From: Candidatus Zixiibacteriota bacterium
GTDB lineage: Bacteria > Zixibacteria > MSB-5A5 > GN15 > FEB-12
NCBI GenBank assembly: GCA_029860345.1
Contig: JAOUBJ010000019.1
Coordinates: forward strand, 1 to 64,000
Direction of reading: 5' to 3'
DNA: 64,000 nt
Shown: piece after piece, positions 27,826-37,081 of the stretch
How the letters are laid out: each line of letters begins with the position of its first letter
Numbering within the stretch: the stretch's first letter is position 1
Notes under the pieces: model-generated
Told to the model about the DNA's origin: nothing
Database searches by the model: none
Seen by the model: only the letters and a program-made list of their open reading frames with translations
Made by a program: the position numbers and the translations under genes

Positions 27826-28235
27826 CCAAATCTCCTATTAAAGCACATACCTTTGAGCCAATATATGTAACCGACGCTTTCGGCACAACCGAAAAGTGCG
27901 GTCGGTTTCTTTTCGGACGAACCGGCCCTCCCTTTCGTGCAAGAGCTTTTGACCTGATTCTCAGGCTCATTTGCGGATGTAGTCAGGCCATTTCGGCAGG
28001 TCGAGACAAGCCCGTGATCGCCGCCGGTGGCGGAGTTAAAGCCACTTTTCGAGGGGCGCTGTTGCAGGCCTGCTGTGGTCTCTCCGCGCTCACACCGCCG
28101 CACTGCCATAAACCCCCCTAAGTAGGTGAATAACAATGCTATACGCTAACAACAAAGCACTATGAGGGGGCGCCGTGGTCTCAGCCTGGTTTGTCTCAAA
28201 AGTTGTCGGATTTGGTCAGGATTAGTGATTCGCTC
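27826..28235. other. Intergenic region upstream of the candidate small RNA
   Basis: About 410 bases. Open frames here have no ribosome site and no protein-like sequence. Nothing recognised. Confidence 0.5.
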
Positions 28236-28264
28236 TTGACAGTCGGTGAGTCAGGCCGTATAAT
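28236..28264 (+). promoter_or_regulatory. Perfect consensus sigma-70 promoter of the candidate small RNA
   Basis: TTGACA (28236-28241), a 17-base spacer, and TATAAT (28259-28264): an exact match to the sigma-70 consensus at optimal spacing. It is not followed by a coding start; a likely transcription start is 28270-28271. Confidence 0.8.
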
Positions 28265-28269
28265 ATATT

Positions 28270-28343
28270 GAAGTTTGCTGGAGGGCAACTTTCGGGGATC
28301 TCCCCCTCTATCCCCACAAGTCCTTTCGGCAAACTTCTTTTTT
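28270..28343 (+). ncRNA. Candidate small RNA, about 70 nt, with closed terminal stem and C-rich loop
   Basis: Seen: the base six after the consensus -10 opens GAAGTTTGC (28270-28278), which is exactly complementary to GCAAACTTC (28329-28337); a run of six T follows at once. The transcript would therefore be closed end to end by a 9-bp stem that also acts as terminator. The interior holds GGAGGG, GGGGA and two C-rich blocks (CCCCC at 28302-28306 and CCCC at 28312-28315). No plus-strand gene lies downstream within several kilobases, so it is not a leader. Inference: a free-standing regulatory RNA whose C-rich segments could pair with Shine-Dalgarno sequences. It matches no RNA family that I recognise. 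Confidence 0.65.
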
Positions 28344-28377
28344 GCGCCAATCTGAGTATGTGGGGTATACGGTCGAT

Positions 28378-28842
28378 TTAACTGCCGCTGACTGTCTTGA
28401 AGCTATAGATTTTCCATTTACCGTTGACTTTGTGAAGCCCGAAACGGGTCATGTAACCCTTTGATTTTTCTTTGTCCACAAAAGTGACGTCGACGGTGGC
28501 TGTCTCTTCACCCGTGAGATTCACACCGCTGATTATTCGTTGAAGAGCGAACCAGGTTTTTTTGGTCTTGCCCTCGCCGGTTAGATCATCGAGTATCTGC
28601 TCAGGATTGGTGAAGACGCGGGGGCTATCGGTCTGCAGAGCGTAGTCTTCGTTCAAGCTCATCATCAGCTCCGGCAGATCGAGAACATACAGAAGGGCCG
28701 CCTGATCGTCCTTTTCCATGGCGCCGAAAAGAGCGATGACTGTTTTTTTTGGCGCCTCGCTGTCTTTATCCGAAGCGCATCCGCCGATGAGTGCCAGCAC
28801 CATCAGAGCCGGCAGCAGCACACCGAGCCTGCGCATAATCAT
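28378..28842 (-). CDS. Lipoprotein with NTF2-like (DUF4878-type) pattern
   Basis: 154 residues; leader ending in LIGGC, a lipobox. The mature part begins with SEAPKKTVIALFGAMEKDDQAALL and closes with VTFVDKEKSKGYMTRFGLHKVNGKWKIYSF, the helix-then-sheet order and terminal KVNGKWKI strand of NTF2/SnoaL-like DUF4878 lipoproteins. Its ATGA start overlaps the stop of the PorV-like gene by four bases, so it is co-translated with that outer-membrane protein and may work with it. Confidence 0.7.
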   Translation of the reverse strand: MIMRRLGVLLPALMVLALIGGCASDKDSEAPKKTVIALFGAMEKDDQAALLYVLDLPELMMSLNEDYALQTDSPRVFTNPEQILDDLTGEGKTKKTWFALQRIISGVNLTGEETATVDVTFVDKEKSKGYMTRFGLHKVNGKWKIYSFKTVSGS

Positions 28843-29804
28843 CGGGGGAATCCTCCGGTGACGGTAATGCGATGGCTGTCCCCCAGGTCGGCTCCGGGTG
28901 CAAACGCGTAGGCAAAGTGGAGACGTTTGTAATCAAACCCGCAGCCTACACTTAACCCCGCCCACTTATCGTCGGAGTTGCCGGCGCGATAGTTCGAGCC
29001 GAAACTGTTCCAGCCGAGACGCAGGTAAAGCGGTTTGAGTTCATGGTACTCGCCGCCGATGGCAAAATCAAAATCGTTGTCGACCGGGAGGATCAGGTCG
29101 GTGGCCAAAAGGAGAGGCAGTCCGACGGGACGGTAGGAAACACCGCCACGGAAGGTTAGCGGCAGCCGATATTTCTCTTCACCCAACGATGAAAGCTGCT
29201 TGCCGAGGTTTTGTACCATTACGCCGCCGGTAAAGCGTTCGCGATCATCTGAGTACCTGGCGCCCAGATCAACAGCTATTCCGGATGCCGAGAACTCCTG
29301 GACACGCTCATAGATATATTTGGCTGTCACCCCGAGACTGAGGTTATAACCTATCAGCCGACTGTAGGTGGCCGCCAATACCATATCGGCGCCGCCGAAT
29401 GTGCCCAGTAGGCGGCCGCTGGTATCGGTTTCAACGAATTCACCGTATCCGAGATAATCCAGGTGACCGGCAATAGAACTCTGTTCATCCAGCGGGAAGA
29501 TCATGCCGAAAAAGCCTGATTGCATGTCGAGAAAATAGTTGTGGTAGCCGCCTATCCACCGTTTTTCTTTGAAACCTGTAATCCCGGCCGGGTTGTAATA
29601 CAAAGCCGCTTCGTCGTCGGCCAGCCCGGTAGCGGCCCCGCCCATCGCAATCGGTCGGGCGCCGATGTTAATCTTGAGGAAGGGAAAGGCACTGGTGCCC
29701 GCTTCCGAGTGGATCTCGCCGGACAGTATGGACAACGGCGAAAACAGCCAACCTATGATTGTGACAAGCAGGGTCAGTCGTGTGGTTTTGTTCAGCATCA
29801 ACAT
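28839..29804 (-). CDS. PorV/PorQ-family outer-membrane beta-barrel protein
   Basis: 321 residues. After the signal peptide comes the family hallmark AFPFLKINIGARPIAMGGAATGLADDEAALYYNPAG (shown here only as landmarks AMGGA and YYNPAG, residues about 40-75). The rest is a barrel of alternating amphipathic strands ending in HRITVTGGFPR, an outer-membrane C-terminus. In Bacteroidetes such proteins belong to the type IX secretion system (PorV) or the related UPF0164 group; other PorV-containing phyla use it less clearly. No other T9SS gene is in the window. It overlaps the downstream lipoprotein gene by four bases. Confidence 0.82.
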   Translation of the reverse strand: MLMLNKTTRLTLLVTIIGWLFSPLSILSGEIHSEAGTSAFPFLKINIGARPIAMGGAATGLADDEAALYYNPAGITGFKEKRWIGGYHNYFLDMQSGFFGMIFPLDEQSSIAGHLDYLGYGEFVETDTSGRLLGTFGGADMVLAATYSRLIGYNLSLGVTAKYIYERVQEFSASGIAVDLGARYSDDRERFTGGVMVQNLGKQLSSLGEEKYRLPLTFRGGVSYRPVGLPLLLATDLILPVDNDFDFAIGGEYHELKPLYLRLGWNSFGSNYRAGNSDDKWAGLSVGCGFDYKRLHFAYAFAPGADLGDSHRITVTGGFPR

Positions 29805-29889
29805 TTCCTATTCTGGACGTCTTTACACCTTATACTGTTTATCGACTTTCTCGGTCGACGCTCTTATGCACGGGGTCCACTTCATTTCT

Positions 29890-30378
29890 CTACCAACTCT
29901 TGGTGGTACGGTTAATAATCTCGACAATCAGCCGCTGGACGGCACTGTTTTGTCCGTCCTGTTCGGTCTGGCTGTCGACATTATACACACCTTCCTGCAC
30001 CATGTTTTCGCGCCAAATCTCAGAGTCGTTGTCGTTTGGGTTTTTCAATAAGAGATCGAAAGTCATGGTAACGCTGTAAGAGATCACGACGCCGTTTTCG
30101 TCGTACTCAAACGGTTTTCGCTGATAGCCGGTCAGCTCACCCACCAGAACGGCGTCGGCATTATCGGCTGAGACGACTTTCATGGTACCATCGGCCAGGA
30201 AGGCATCGATGACCAGGTCGGTCATGCGATCGGCCAGGTCATACTCGGTAGTCTTGTTGTCGAACCGCTCGACGGCAATTGCCTGAATACTCGACTTGCC
30301 GGCCGGGTTGAAAGTATAACAACCCACCAAAAGCAGCAAGATCGTCGGATACACTGTTAATCGCAGAGCCGGCATCAT
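29890..30378 (-). CDS. lptE: LptE-family lipopolysaccharide-assembly lipoprotein
   Basis: 162 residues. Lipobox LLLVGC then YTFNP at the start of the mature protein, the usual LptE entry (GCGYTF-like). The pattern IQAIAVERFDNKT, LADRMTDLVIDAFLADG, ADAVLVGELTGYQRKP and VTMTFDLLLKN matches the LptE alpha/beta sandwich that plugs LptD in the outer membrane. The start codon overlaps the stop of hutI by four bases. It is separated from PorV by 85 bases. Confidence 0.78.
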   Translation of the reverse strand: MMPALRLTVYPTILLLLVGCYTFNPAGKSSIQAIAVERFDNKTTEYDLADRMTDLVIDAFLADGTMKVVSADNADAVLVGELTGYQRKPFEYDENGVVISYSVTMTFDLLLKNPNDNDSEIWRENMVQEGVYNVDSQTEQDGQNSAVQRLIVEIINRTTKSW

Positions 30379-31685
30379 CCTTTCAACCCCTGAGTCTTCC
30401 GGACGTTCCCTTCTCCTGACGGACTGCCGACTACTTTGCCCCGCTTGATAACCAGTTGGGCCAGGTTGACACCGTAGTGATAGGGAAGCTCACGATAGTC
30501 GTCGATCTCCCACAGCACCATGTCGGCCAGACATCCGACATCCAGTCGGCCGATTCGGTCCTGACGTTTGATAGCACAGGCGGCGTTGACCGTGACAGCC
30601 GAGATTGCCTCGGCGGCGGTCATTTTCATTTGCAGCGCGGCCAGCGAAATAATCAACGGCATCGATTCGGTGTGGCTGGAGCCGGGGTTACAATCGGTGG
30701 ATAAGGCAACGACAACGCCGGATTCGATCATCGTGCGGGCCGGGGCATATTTGCTGCCGGCCAAAGAGAATGTGGTACCGGGCAGAAGTACCGCCACGGT
30801 ACCGGTGTCGGCCATGGCGCTGATGCCTGAGTCTGAGATATAGACCAAATGATCGGCCGACACGGCATTCATAGATGCCGCCAATTCCGCGCCGCCGGTG
30901 GACTTCAATTCATCGGCGTGGAATTTCAAACCAAGACCTGCATCTTGCGCCGCCTGCTGGATGTGTCGGGATTCGTCGACGTTAAACACACCCTCTTCGC
31001 AGAAGATGTCCGAAAACTCAGCCAGCCCTTCGGAAACGACTTTGGGGAGCATTTCATTGATGACCAGTTCGATATAAGCCTGGCGATTGTCGCGATACTC
31101 ATCGGGGACTTCGTGGGCGCCCAGAAAAGTAGGTACCATATCTATGGGATGCGACAGGTTCAGGTCGCGGATGATCTCCAGCTGTTTGATCTCCGACTCT
31201 GTCGATAGTCCGTAGCCCGATTTTGCTTCGATGGTGGTGATTCCGTGAGCCAGGAGACGATCCAGCCGCCGTGCGGTTCGCTGCTTGAGAAGTTCGGTTG
31301 GACTACTGCGCAGGTCACGCACTGAGGCGCGGATGCCACCGCCGGCCTGCGCGATTTCCATATAGCTCTTGCCGAGGATACGCATCTCGAACTCTTTCTC
31401 GCGCGTCATCGAAAAGACCGGGTGCGTGTGAGGGTCTATGAGCCCGGGCGTCATCACCATACCGCAGGCATCGATGACACGGCAGCCTTCGGCCAGTTGG
31501 GCGCGACCCTCGATTTCATCGGAGAGACCAACGGCCAGAATCTCATCACCGGTTACTGCGATGCCACCGTCTTCGATCAGCCCCAGCTCTTTCATTTGAG
31601 GACCCAATCGCGGGACGGCACCGGCCATAGTGATTAGTTGGCCGACATTCTTTATGAGTAGCGTTGCTTTTTTTTCCAGCGGCAT
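30375..31685 (-). CDS. hutI: Imidazolonepropionase
   Basis: 436 residues, an amidohydrolase-fold TIM barrel. Landmarks: metal-binding DPHTHPVF near residue 85, the family helix QAGGGIRASVRDLR, LKFHADEL and SADHLVYIS (metal His residues), and STDCNPGSSHTESMP near residue 325. It hydrolyses 4-imidazolone-5-propanoate to N-formimidoyl-L-glutamate, the third step of histidine degradation. hutU lies upstream on the same strand but a lipoprotein gene intervenes. hutH and the formimidoyl-glutamate step are not in the window. Confidence 0.96.
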   Translation of the reverse strand: MPLEKKATLLIKNVGQLITMAGAVPRLGPQMKELGLIEDGGIAVTGDEILAVGLSDEIEGRAQLAEGCRVIDACGMVMTPGLIDPHTHPVFSMTREKEFEMRILGKSYMEIAQAGGGIRASVRDLRSSPTELLKQRTARRLDRLLAHGITTIEAKSGYGLSTESEIKQLEIIRDLNLSHPIDMVPTFLGAHEVPDEYRDNRQAYIELVINEMLPKVVSEGLAEFSDIFCEEGVFNVDESRHIQQAAQDAGLGLKFHADELKSTGGAELAASMNAVSADHLVYISDSGISAMADTGTVAVLLPGTTFSLAGSKYAPARTMIESGVVVALSTDCNPGSSHTESMPLIISLAALQMKMTAAEAISAVTVNAACAIKRQDRIGRLDVGCLADMVLWEIDDYRELPYHYGVNLAQLVIKRGKVVGSPSGEGNVRKTQGLKG

Positions 31686-31937
31686 GTCACGAATATATGG
31701 TGTGAGCGGTTTTGATCAAAACGATTCTTGTCCGGCGACAAAGGGCTTGTTGATAAACCCGGTATACGTTGTGTCGGGTCCTGAACCCCGCGATAGCGGG
31801 GGTTGTGACCCGACACCTAACCCCATGTTGGACAGCGGCGGCGGGTCACACGGATTCGCTCGCGTCCGCCGCGGCGTACAGGACCCACCGCAACACATGA
31901 GGAGGCTTTGTCAACACTCCCCAAAGCCTGGGGTGGG

Positions 31938-32939
31938 TTACCTGGGATAGTCTTTGTTTAAGCTGTCAGCCCAGTGATCAAAAAACGGGTCGTCGGTCAT
32001 CCGGGCCAGATCGCGCAACTGGTCTATATGGACTCGGTGATAATTGACATCGAAGCGTCGAAAATGCAGGTTGTAGAAACTTATCCCGCCCGTTCGCCGA
32101 AACAGAGGCAAGTAGTTCTTGATGGTACTCAGGCAATCTTCCAAAACCATTTCCGCTCGCGGGTCAGCGGTGAGCAGGAAATAATCATACAACCCGTAGA
32201 TTGCAAAGATGAAACCATTCAGGGTCATACTGGGTGGTTGGGTGGGATACTCTTCGATCCAGTAGCAGCCACAACTGTCGCGAAAAACCGTCCAGGGACT
32301 GCTGTCTGAGCGAAGTCTGAGGAAAGAGCTGAAAACCCGATGTGAGAATTCAAGAAGAGTCGAGTCTTTGGTTATCTTAAACATGCGCACGAGAACACCA
32401 AGCGCCTCCCCCTGAGCCATCCCCGAAAACCAGGGCGCTCTCAAAAGAGCATCATCGCGCCGATGGACTTTGTAGTCTATGTGATAGGGGAAGTACATTG
32501 CGGTGTCGAAGATCATGGCTTCTTTAATCAGGCGGGTTGTATATTTGTTGGCAAGTTGCAGAAGTGTGGTATCGCCGGTGCGATGGTAGACGTCGATCAA
32601 GGCATATAGTTTGTGAGTCATGCCAACCGGATGGTAGTAGGCCTGGCCATCCCGTTGGCTGAGCATGACATTGTCGGCATCGCGTACAAAGTCGGTGTCG
32701 CGTGCGGCCGCCTCGGAATAGCCGGTGTTGGGAAGATCGTCGTAGCCAAGATCGACAATGTTGAAATCGTATGAAATGCAGGAATCAAGCCGGGGGATAT
32801 CACCGTAGTCGTGGCCTTCCAAGTCAACCCCGGAACCGCAGCCGAGTGAAAACAAGAGAGCTGTAAGCGCTACAAACCACAAGCAACGATGGATGGCCAT
32901 CGAGGCCACAGGGATATTGTAACCATGTCCGCCGGTCAT
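31938..32939 (-). CDS. Lipoprotein with D-glucuronyl C5-epimerase C-terminal domain
   Basis: 333 residues (ATG 32900 is an alternative that starts the signal peptide directly). The leader ends in LLFSLGC, a lipobox. The remaining 300 residues match the (alpha/alpha) toroid of heparosan glucuronyl C5-epimerases: WFSGMAQGEALGVLVRMF near the middle and WIEEYPTQPPSMTLNGFIFA followed by YGLYDYF, the catalytic-groove segment with conserved Tyr and Glu residues. Family role: inversion of glucuronic to iduronic acid within a polysaccharide. It sits 11 bases after hutU, an odd neighbour. Lipidation suggests a periplasmic or surface enzyme. Confidence 0.78.
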   Translation of the reverse strand: MTGGHGYNIPVASMAIHRCLWFVALTALLFSLGCGSGVDLEGHDYGDIPRLDSCISYDFNIVDLGYDDLPNTGYSEAAARDTDFVRDADNVMLSQRDGQAYYHPVGMTHKLYALIDVYHRTGDTTLLQLANKYTTRLIKEAMIFDTAMYFPYHIDYKVHRRDDALLRAPWFSGMAQGEALGVLVRMFKITKDSTLLEFSHRVFSSFLRLRSDSSPWTVFRDSCGCYWIEEYPTQPPSMTLNGFIFAIYGLYDYFLLTADPRAEMVLEDCLSTIKNYLPLFRRTGGISFYNLHFRRFDVNYHRVHIDQLRDLARMTDDPFFDHWADSLNKDYPR

Positions 32940-32950
32940 GGCTGCCGCTT

Positions 32951-34606
32951 CTACTTTTTTAGCATGGGGATCTTGACTTTGTGCTTACGAGCGAAGTCGG
33001 CTGCTTCTTTGTAGCCGGCGTCGGCATGGCGCATAATACCAGTACCGGGGTCGTTGGTCAAAACGCGGTTGAGACGCTCGGCCATCTCCTGGCTTCCGTC
33101 GGCCACCACAACCATACCGGCATGTATCGCGTTGCCGATACCAACCCCGCCGCCATGATGGATCGACACCCAACTGGCGCCGGAAATAGCACTGAGCAAT
33201 CCGTTCAACAGGGGCCAGTCGGCGATAGCATCGGACCCGTCGAGCATGCCTTCGGTCTCACGATAGGGGGAGGCGACCGAGCCGCAGTCGAGATGGTCGC
33301 GTCCGATCACGATAGGCGCGGAAATCTTGCCCTTCTTGATATAGCTGTTCATAATGTCGGCAAAGCGATCCCGCTCACCGTAACCCAGCCAACAAATACG
33401 GGCGGGTAACCCCTGGAATGGAATCCGTTCACGAGCCAATTTGATCCAGTTAACCAGCGACTTGTTTTTGGCAAATTCTTTCAGCACGATCTCGTCGGTG
33501 ACGGCGATATCTTTGGGGTCGCCGGACAGAGCCGCCCAGCGGAAGGGCCCGCGACCTTCGCAGAACAACGGTCGAACATAAGCCGGTACAAATCCGGGAT
33601 ATGCGAATGAGTTCACCAGCCCGCCGGTCTGGGCCTGGCCGCGCAGGTTGTTGCCGTAGTCGAACACGACAGAGCCGGCTTTCTGAAACTTGAGCATGGC
33701 GTCACAATGCTTGACCATCGACTCGAATGACCGCTTGATATACCCCTTGGGGTCTTTTTTGCGCATGCGATTGGCCTCGACCATGGTCAGCGCCTCGGGG
33801 ATGTAGCCGTTTAGTTCATCATGGGCCGAGGTCTGGTCGGTGACGATATCCGGCACGATTCCGCGGCGGAAAATCTCCGGAAGAATCTCGGCGCAGTTAC
33901 CGACCAAACCGATGGAGATAGGTTTTTTGGACTTGTTATGTTCCTTGATCAGTTTGATCGCTTTGTCCAGCGCCTTCACCTTGACATCGCAGAAGCCCTG
34001 TTTGATGCGACGGTTGATGCGCGACTCATCGACTTCGACAACCAACACCGATGCGCCGGCCATGGTAGCCGCCATCGGCTGAGCACCACCCATACCGCCC
34101 ATGCCGCCGGTAAGAATCCATCGTCCATGCAGGTCGCCACCGAAATGTTGATCGGCGATGGCTGCAAAGGTTTCATACGTCCCCTGGATAATCCCCTGGG
34201 TGCCGATGTATATCCAGCTACCGGCTGTCATCTGGCCGTACATGATCAACCCGAGCCGTTCCAATTGGCGGAACTTGTCCCAATTGGCCCAGTGTGGTAC
34301 CAAATGCGAGTTGGCGATCAGCACGCGCGGCGAGTATTCATGGGTGCGGAAGATTCCAACCGGTTTGCCGGATTGGACCATCAGAGTTTCGTCGTTATCG
34401 AGTTTTTTGAGCGATTTGACGATAGCGTCGTATGATTCCCAGTTGCGCGCCGCCTTGCCACTGCCGCCGTAGATAATCAAATCTTCCGGTTTTTCGGCCA
34501 CTTCGGCGTCGAGGTTGTTGTTGAGCATCCTGAGGGCGGCTTCCTGATGCCATCCCTTGCACGACAGTTTTGTCCCGCGCGCGGCTTTGACTTTTTTGGG
34601 TTTCAC
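32951..34606 (-). CDS. hutU: Urocanate hydratase
   Basis: 551 residues, full length for the family. Landmarks: [16 protein letters not shown] near the N-terminus, [21 protein letters not shown] (NAD region), [14 protein letters not shown], the catalytic-site signature [15 protein letters not shown] and [18 protein letters not shown] near the end. It converts urocanate to 4-imidazolone-5-propanoate using tightly bound NAD+ as electrophile. Product goes to the hutI enzyme encoded downstream. First gene of the minus-strand hut series. Confidence 0.97.
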   Translation of the reverse strand: MKPKKVKAARGTKLSCKGWHQEAALRMLNNNLDAEVAEKPEDLIIYGGSGKAARNWESYDAIVKSLKKLDNDETLMVQSGKPVGIFRTHEYSPRVLIANSHLVPHWANWDKFRQLERLGLIMYGQMTAGSWIYIGTQGIIQGTYETFAAIADQHFGGDLHGRWILTGGMGGMGGAQPMAATMAGASVLVVEVDESRINRRIKQGFCDVKVKALDKAIKLIKEHNKSKKPISIGLVGNCAEILPEIFRRGIVPDIVTDQTSAHDELNGYIPEALTMVEANRMRKKDPKGYIKRSFESMVKHCDAMLKFQKAGSVVFDYGNNLRGQAQTGGLVNSFAYPGFVPAYVRPLFCEGRGPFRWAALSGDPKDIAVTDEIVLKEFAKNKSLVNWIKLARERIPFQGLPARICWLGYGERDRFADIMNSYIKKGKISAPIVIGRDHLDCGSVASPYRETEGMLDGSDAIADWPLLNGLLSAISGASWVSIHHGGGVGIGNAIHAGMVVVADGSQEMAERLNRVLTNDPGTGIMRHADAGYKEAADFARKHKVKIPMLKK

Positions 34607-34904
34607 TGACCAGCTCCTGCTTGCATTCCGCGAATATACGGCGCGGATTTCACGATGTCAAACGGGGTTTTTGTGGGTGATAAATCACCCATAAATGGGT
34701 TCCTGCGCTTCGCGGCCTGCGTCCATCATAGCGGTGTGGTCTTGTGGGCAGGTTCTTGTAGGTCAGGTCCTTTATGGACCTGACAGAAAATCAGGCTTGC
34801 CTGTCAGGACCACGAGGGTCCTGACCTACTGAGGAAACTGTCGAAACCTGCCCTTCGACTTCGCTCAGGGCAGTCCTTCGGGCCAGGGGTTTCGACCTAC
34901 TTCA
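34607..34904. repeat. Intergenic composite palindromic repeat (core 34758-34829)
   Basis: Between the 4Fe-4S protein gene and hutU. The core is bounded by GTAGGTCAGG (34758) and CCTGACCTAC (ends 34829) and contains two further hairpins (GTCAGGTCC-TTTAT-GGACCTGAC and GTCAGGACC-ACGAG-GGTCCTGAC). A CTTCGACTTCGCTCAGGGC box follows near 34855. No gene. Confidence 0.7.
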
Positions 34905-36002
34905 TTATTTCCTAAACCCGAAACTGATGGCGTCCTCATGGCAGGCAGTGGCGCACTCGCCACAAGAAGTGCAGTCCGGCAGCGCTTTCATGTTCTGTTC
35001 CACCAGCGGCTGGATCGTCGGACAGGGGCTGGCGTCGTAGCAGTCTTCACACCCGGTGCATTTTTCATGATCGATCCGGATGCGTCCGGGTGCGATTTTT
35101 TCAAGCAGCCAGGTCAAGGCGCCAATAGGGCAGAGCAGATAACAAAAGGGCCGGTAAAGCATCAGGCTGGCGACAATCAAAATCCCGAACATGACAAACC
35201 AGCGCACACTGTTCATGCCCCAGTGCAACAGTTCAAAAAAGTTGACCGGCTCATACAGACTGTAGGCCGCAAACGCCGTCCAGGTGTCCTGGGAGCCTTG
35301 CAGTCCTACCTGTCCACCCAGGAATTCAACGTGGTCTTTCACTCCGAAAAAGGTAAAGATAAACCCGGCCAATAAACCCAATCGCACGGCGTTGAACAGG
35401 GTAAAGTTGAACCGTTTGAAGCGCAGTTTGAACGGAATCTTGTTCACCAAATCCTGTATCGCACCCAGCGGGCAGACCCAACCGCAAAACAGTTTGCGTC
35501 CGATCAGACTTGGGATCATGATGGCGAAAAAGAGGGCCAGGAAAGCCGGGAAGAACTCACCCCAGGTAAACCGGAACATGAACAACTTGGTAACAGCACA
35601 CATGGGGGAGGGATGCAACGGATAAATGTAGTCAAGGCCGAAGAGCACAAAGGCCACCAGCAGGAGCGCGATGCGCACCCAGAGATGGACCCATCGCCTG
35701 ACGAGGAGGACCAGGGCAACGATCATCAAGACCGCAAAACCCAAAAACTTGCCGGCCATCAGAAAATCGATCGGGCCGGGATCTGTGCGCTCGCCCGGCA
35801 TCTCACCCTCGACTACCGGCTGAGCCTCTTCTGTCGCCTGGGCCGGATGTTCAACTTGTTCCGTGGACATTTGCCCAACAAGGCTGTCGTCGGTTATCGA
35901 GCCCGAATCCTGCGCTGCTGTCGGGACAGCAATTATCATAAGCCACGCAGCGGCAAAACAGATTGCCGCAGGGGCATTCCACCGAGTGTCTTTCGTCTTC
36001 AT
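34905..36002 (-). CDS. Membrane-bound 4Fe-4S polyferredoxin (NapH/NosR-like)
   Basis: 365 residues from ATG 36002, which begins the first hydrophobic segment; the frame is open further upstream. Order: signal-like N-terminus, an acidic linker, then five or so membrane helices with two CxxxCP motifs on the loops (LFCGWVCPLGA and FCYLLCPIGAL), and a C-terminal cytoplasmic pair of [4Fe-4S] clusters (CTGCEDCYDASPCP and CTSCGECATACHEDA). This is the layout of NapH, the NosR core and related quinol-to-ferredoxin electron transfer proteins. No terminal reductase is adjacent, so the electron acceptor is unknown. Confidence 0.82.
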   Translation of the reverse strand: MKTKDTRWNAPAAICFAAAWLMIIAVPTAAQDSGSITDDSLVGQMSTEQVEHPAQATEEAQPVVEGEMPGERTDPGPIDFLMAGKFLGFAVLMIVALVLLVRRWVHLWVRIALLLVAFVLFGLDYIYPLHPSPMCAVTKLFMFRFTWGEFFPAFLALFFAIMIPSLIGRKLFCGWVCPLGAIQDLVNKIPFKLRFKRFNFTLFNAVRLGLLAGFIFTFFGVKDHVEFLGGQVGLQGSQDTWTAFAAYSLYEPVNFFELLHWGMNSVRWFVMFGILIVASLMLYRPFCYLLCPIGALTWLLEKIAPGRIRIDHEKCTGCEDCYDASPCPTIQPLVEQNMKALPDCTSCGECATACHEDAISFGFRK

Positions 36003-36163
36003 GCGGCACAATATAGAAGACATTTGGGCGACGTCAACACGAACCTGAGCCTTTCTATCGCTAATCTGCAACCGGTCCGAACCCGGATTGTTACTATCAT
36101 GATAATAGGTTGCGCCATTAGATTTTGCCGGTATCTTAGGCGCTGGAAACGTAAGAAATAAGT

Positions 36164-37081
36164 ATGAACGAGCATCACGACCACAGCCACGTCTCCGGTT
36201 CCAAACTGTTCTGGACCATTCTGTTCAATCTCGGTATCACCATCGCCGAGTTTGTGGGTGGTATTGTCTCCGGTTACCTGGCTCTTTTGGCCGATGCCGT
36301 TCACAACCTCTCCGATGTAGCCGCCCTGATCTTAGCCTGGCTGGGTGTGAAAGGCTCGGCTATGCCAGCCACCAAGCGCTCAACTTATGGCTACAAGCGG
36401 ATTGAAGTGATGACCGCTATGCTCTCGGCGGTGGCGTTGGTGGTGATTGCCGTTTTCATTATCCGCGAAGCCTACCTGCGAATGATCGACCCGCAACCGA
36501 TCACTCACCCCTGGTTGTTTCTGTCAGTGGCCATAATCGGGCTGATCGGCAATATTGTCTCGGTTTGGTTGCTGCATAGCGAGAAGGGCAAGTCGCTGAA
36601 CATGAAAACAGCTTTCTTGCACATGGCCTACGATGCCGTATCGTCGGTGGGCGTGATTATCGGCGGCATCGTGATCCTGCTCACCGGCTGGATGATAATC
36701 GACATCATTTTGTCCTGCCTGATCGCCCTGGCTATCGTCTATTCATCCTATCTGGTAATCAAAGAGGCGATGCTGATCTTTCTGGAGGCGGCGCCGGAAG
36801 GCATAGATTTCGACGCCGTGCTCGATACAATCAAACGGGTCGACCATGTTCAGGATTGCCACCATCTGCACATTTGGTCGCTCTCATCGAAAGAGGTGGC
36901 ACTGTCTTGCCACGTCTGTATCGATGAATCCGATTTTCAGGACGGCCCGGAAGTCATCGGGGCGATCAATCGGATGCTGCATGAAAAGTATACCATTGGC
37001 CACGCTACGATTCAGATCGAAAAAATCCGTTGTGAAACCGACGATCCCAGCTGCAACAACCAGGAGCAGTCGATAACATGA
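36164..37081 (+). CDS. Cation diffusion facilitator (zinc/cadmium exporter)
   Basis: 305 residues. His-rich N-terminus (HHDHSH), six membrane helices and a cytoplasmic C-terminal domain. Site A residues sit in DAVHNLSDVAA on TM2 and HMAYDAVSS on TM5, the HDHD/DDHD-type pattern of CzcD-like transporters. The C-terminal ferredoxin-fold domain includes HHLHIWSLSSKEVALSCHV. It would export Zn2+ or Cd2+ in exchange for protons. The next gene overlaps its stop by four bases. Confidence 0.93.
   Translation: MNEHHDHSHVSGSKLFWTILFNLGITIAEFVGGIVSGYLALLADAVHNLSDVAALILAWLGVKGSAMPATKRSTYGYKRIEVMTAMLSAVALVVIAVFIIREAYLRMIDPQPITHPWLFLSVAIIGLIGNIVSVWLLHSEKGKSLNMKTAFLHMAYDAVSSVGVIIGGIVILLTGWMIIDIILSCLIALAIVYSSYLVIKEAMLIFLEAAPEGIDFDAVLDTIKRVDHVQDCHHLHIWSLSSKEVALSCHVCIDESDFQDGPEVIGAINRMLHEKYTIGHATIQIEKIRCETDDPSCNNQEQSIT

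Noticed and set aside
27822-28136. 104-codon minus-strand frame upstream of the 27367 gene
   Set aside because: No ribosome site, odd composition and overlap with the start of the lipoprotein gene.
28236-28343. Reading the 28.3-kb element as the terminator of the minus-strand lipoprotein gene
   Set aside because: On the minus strand the stem is not followed by a T-run; the six T are on the plus strand and the promoter is also plus.
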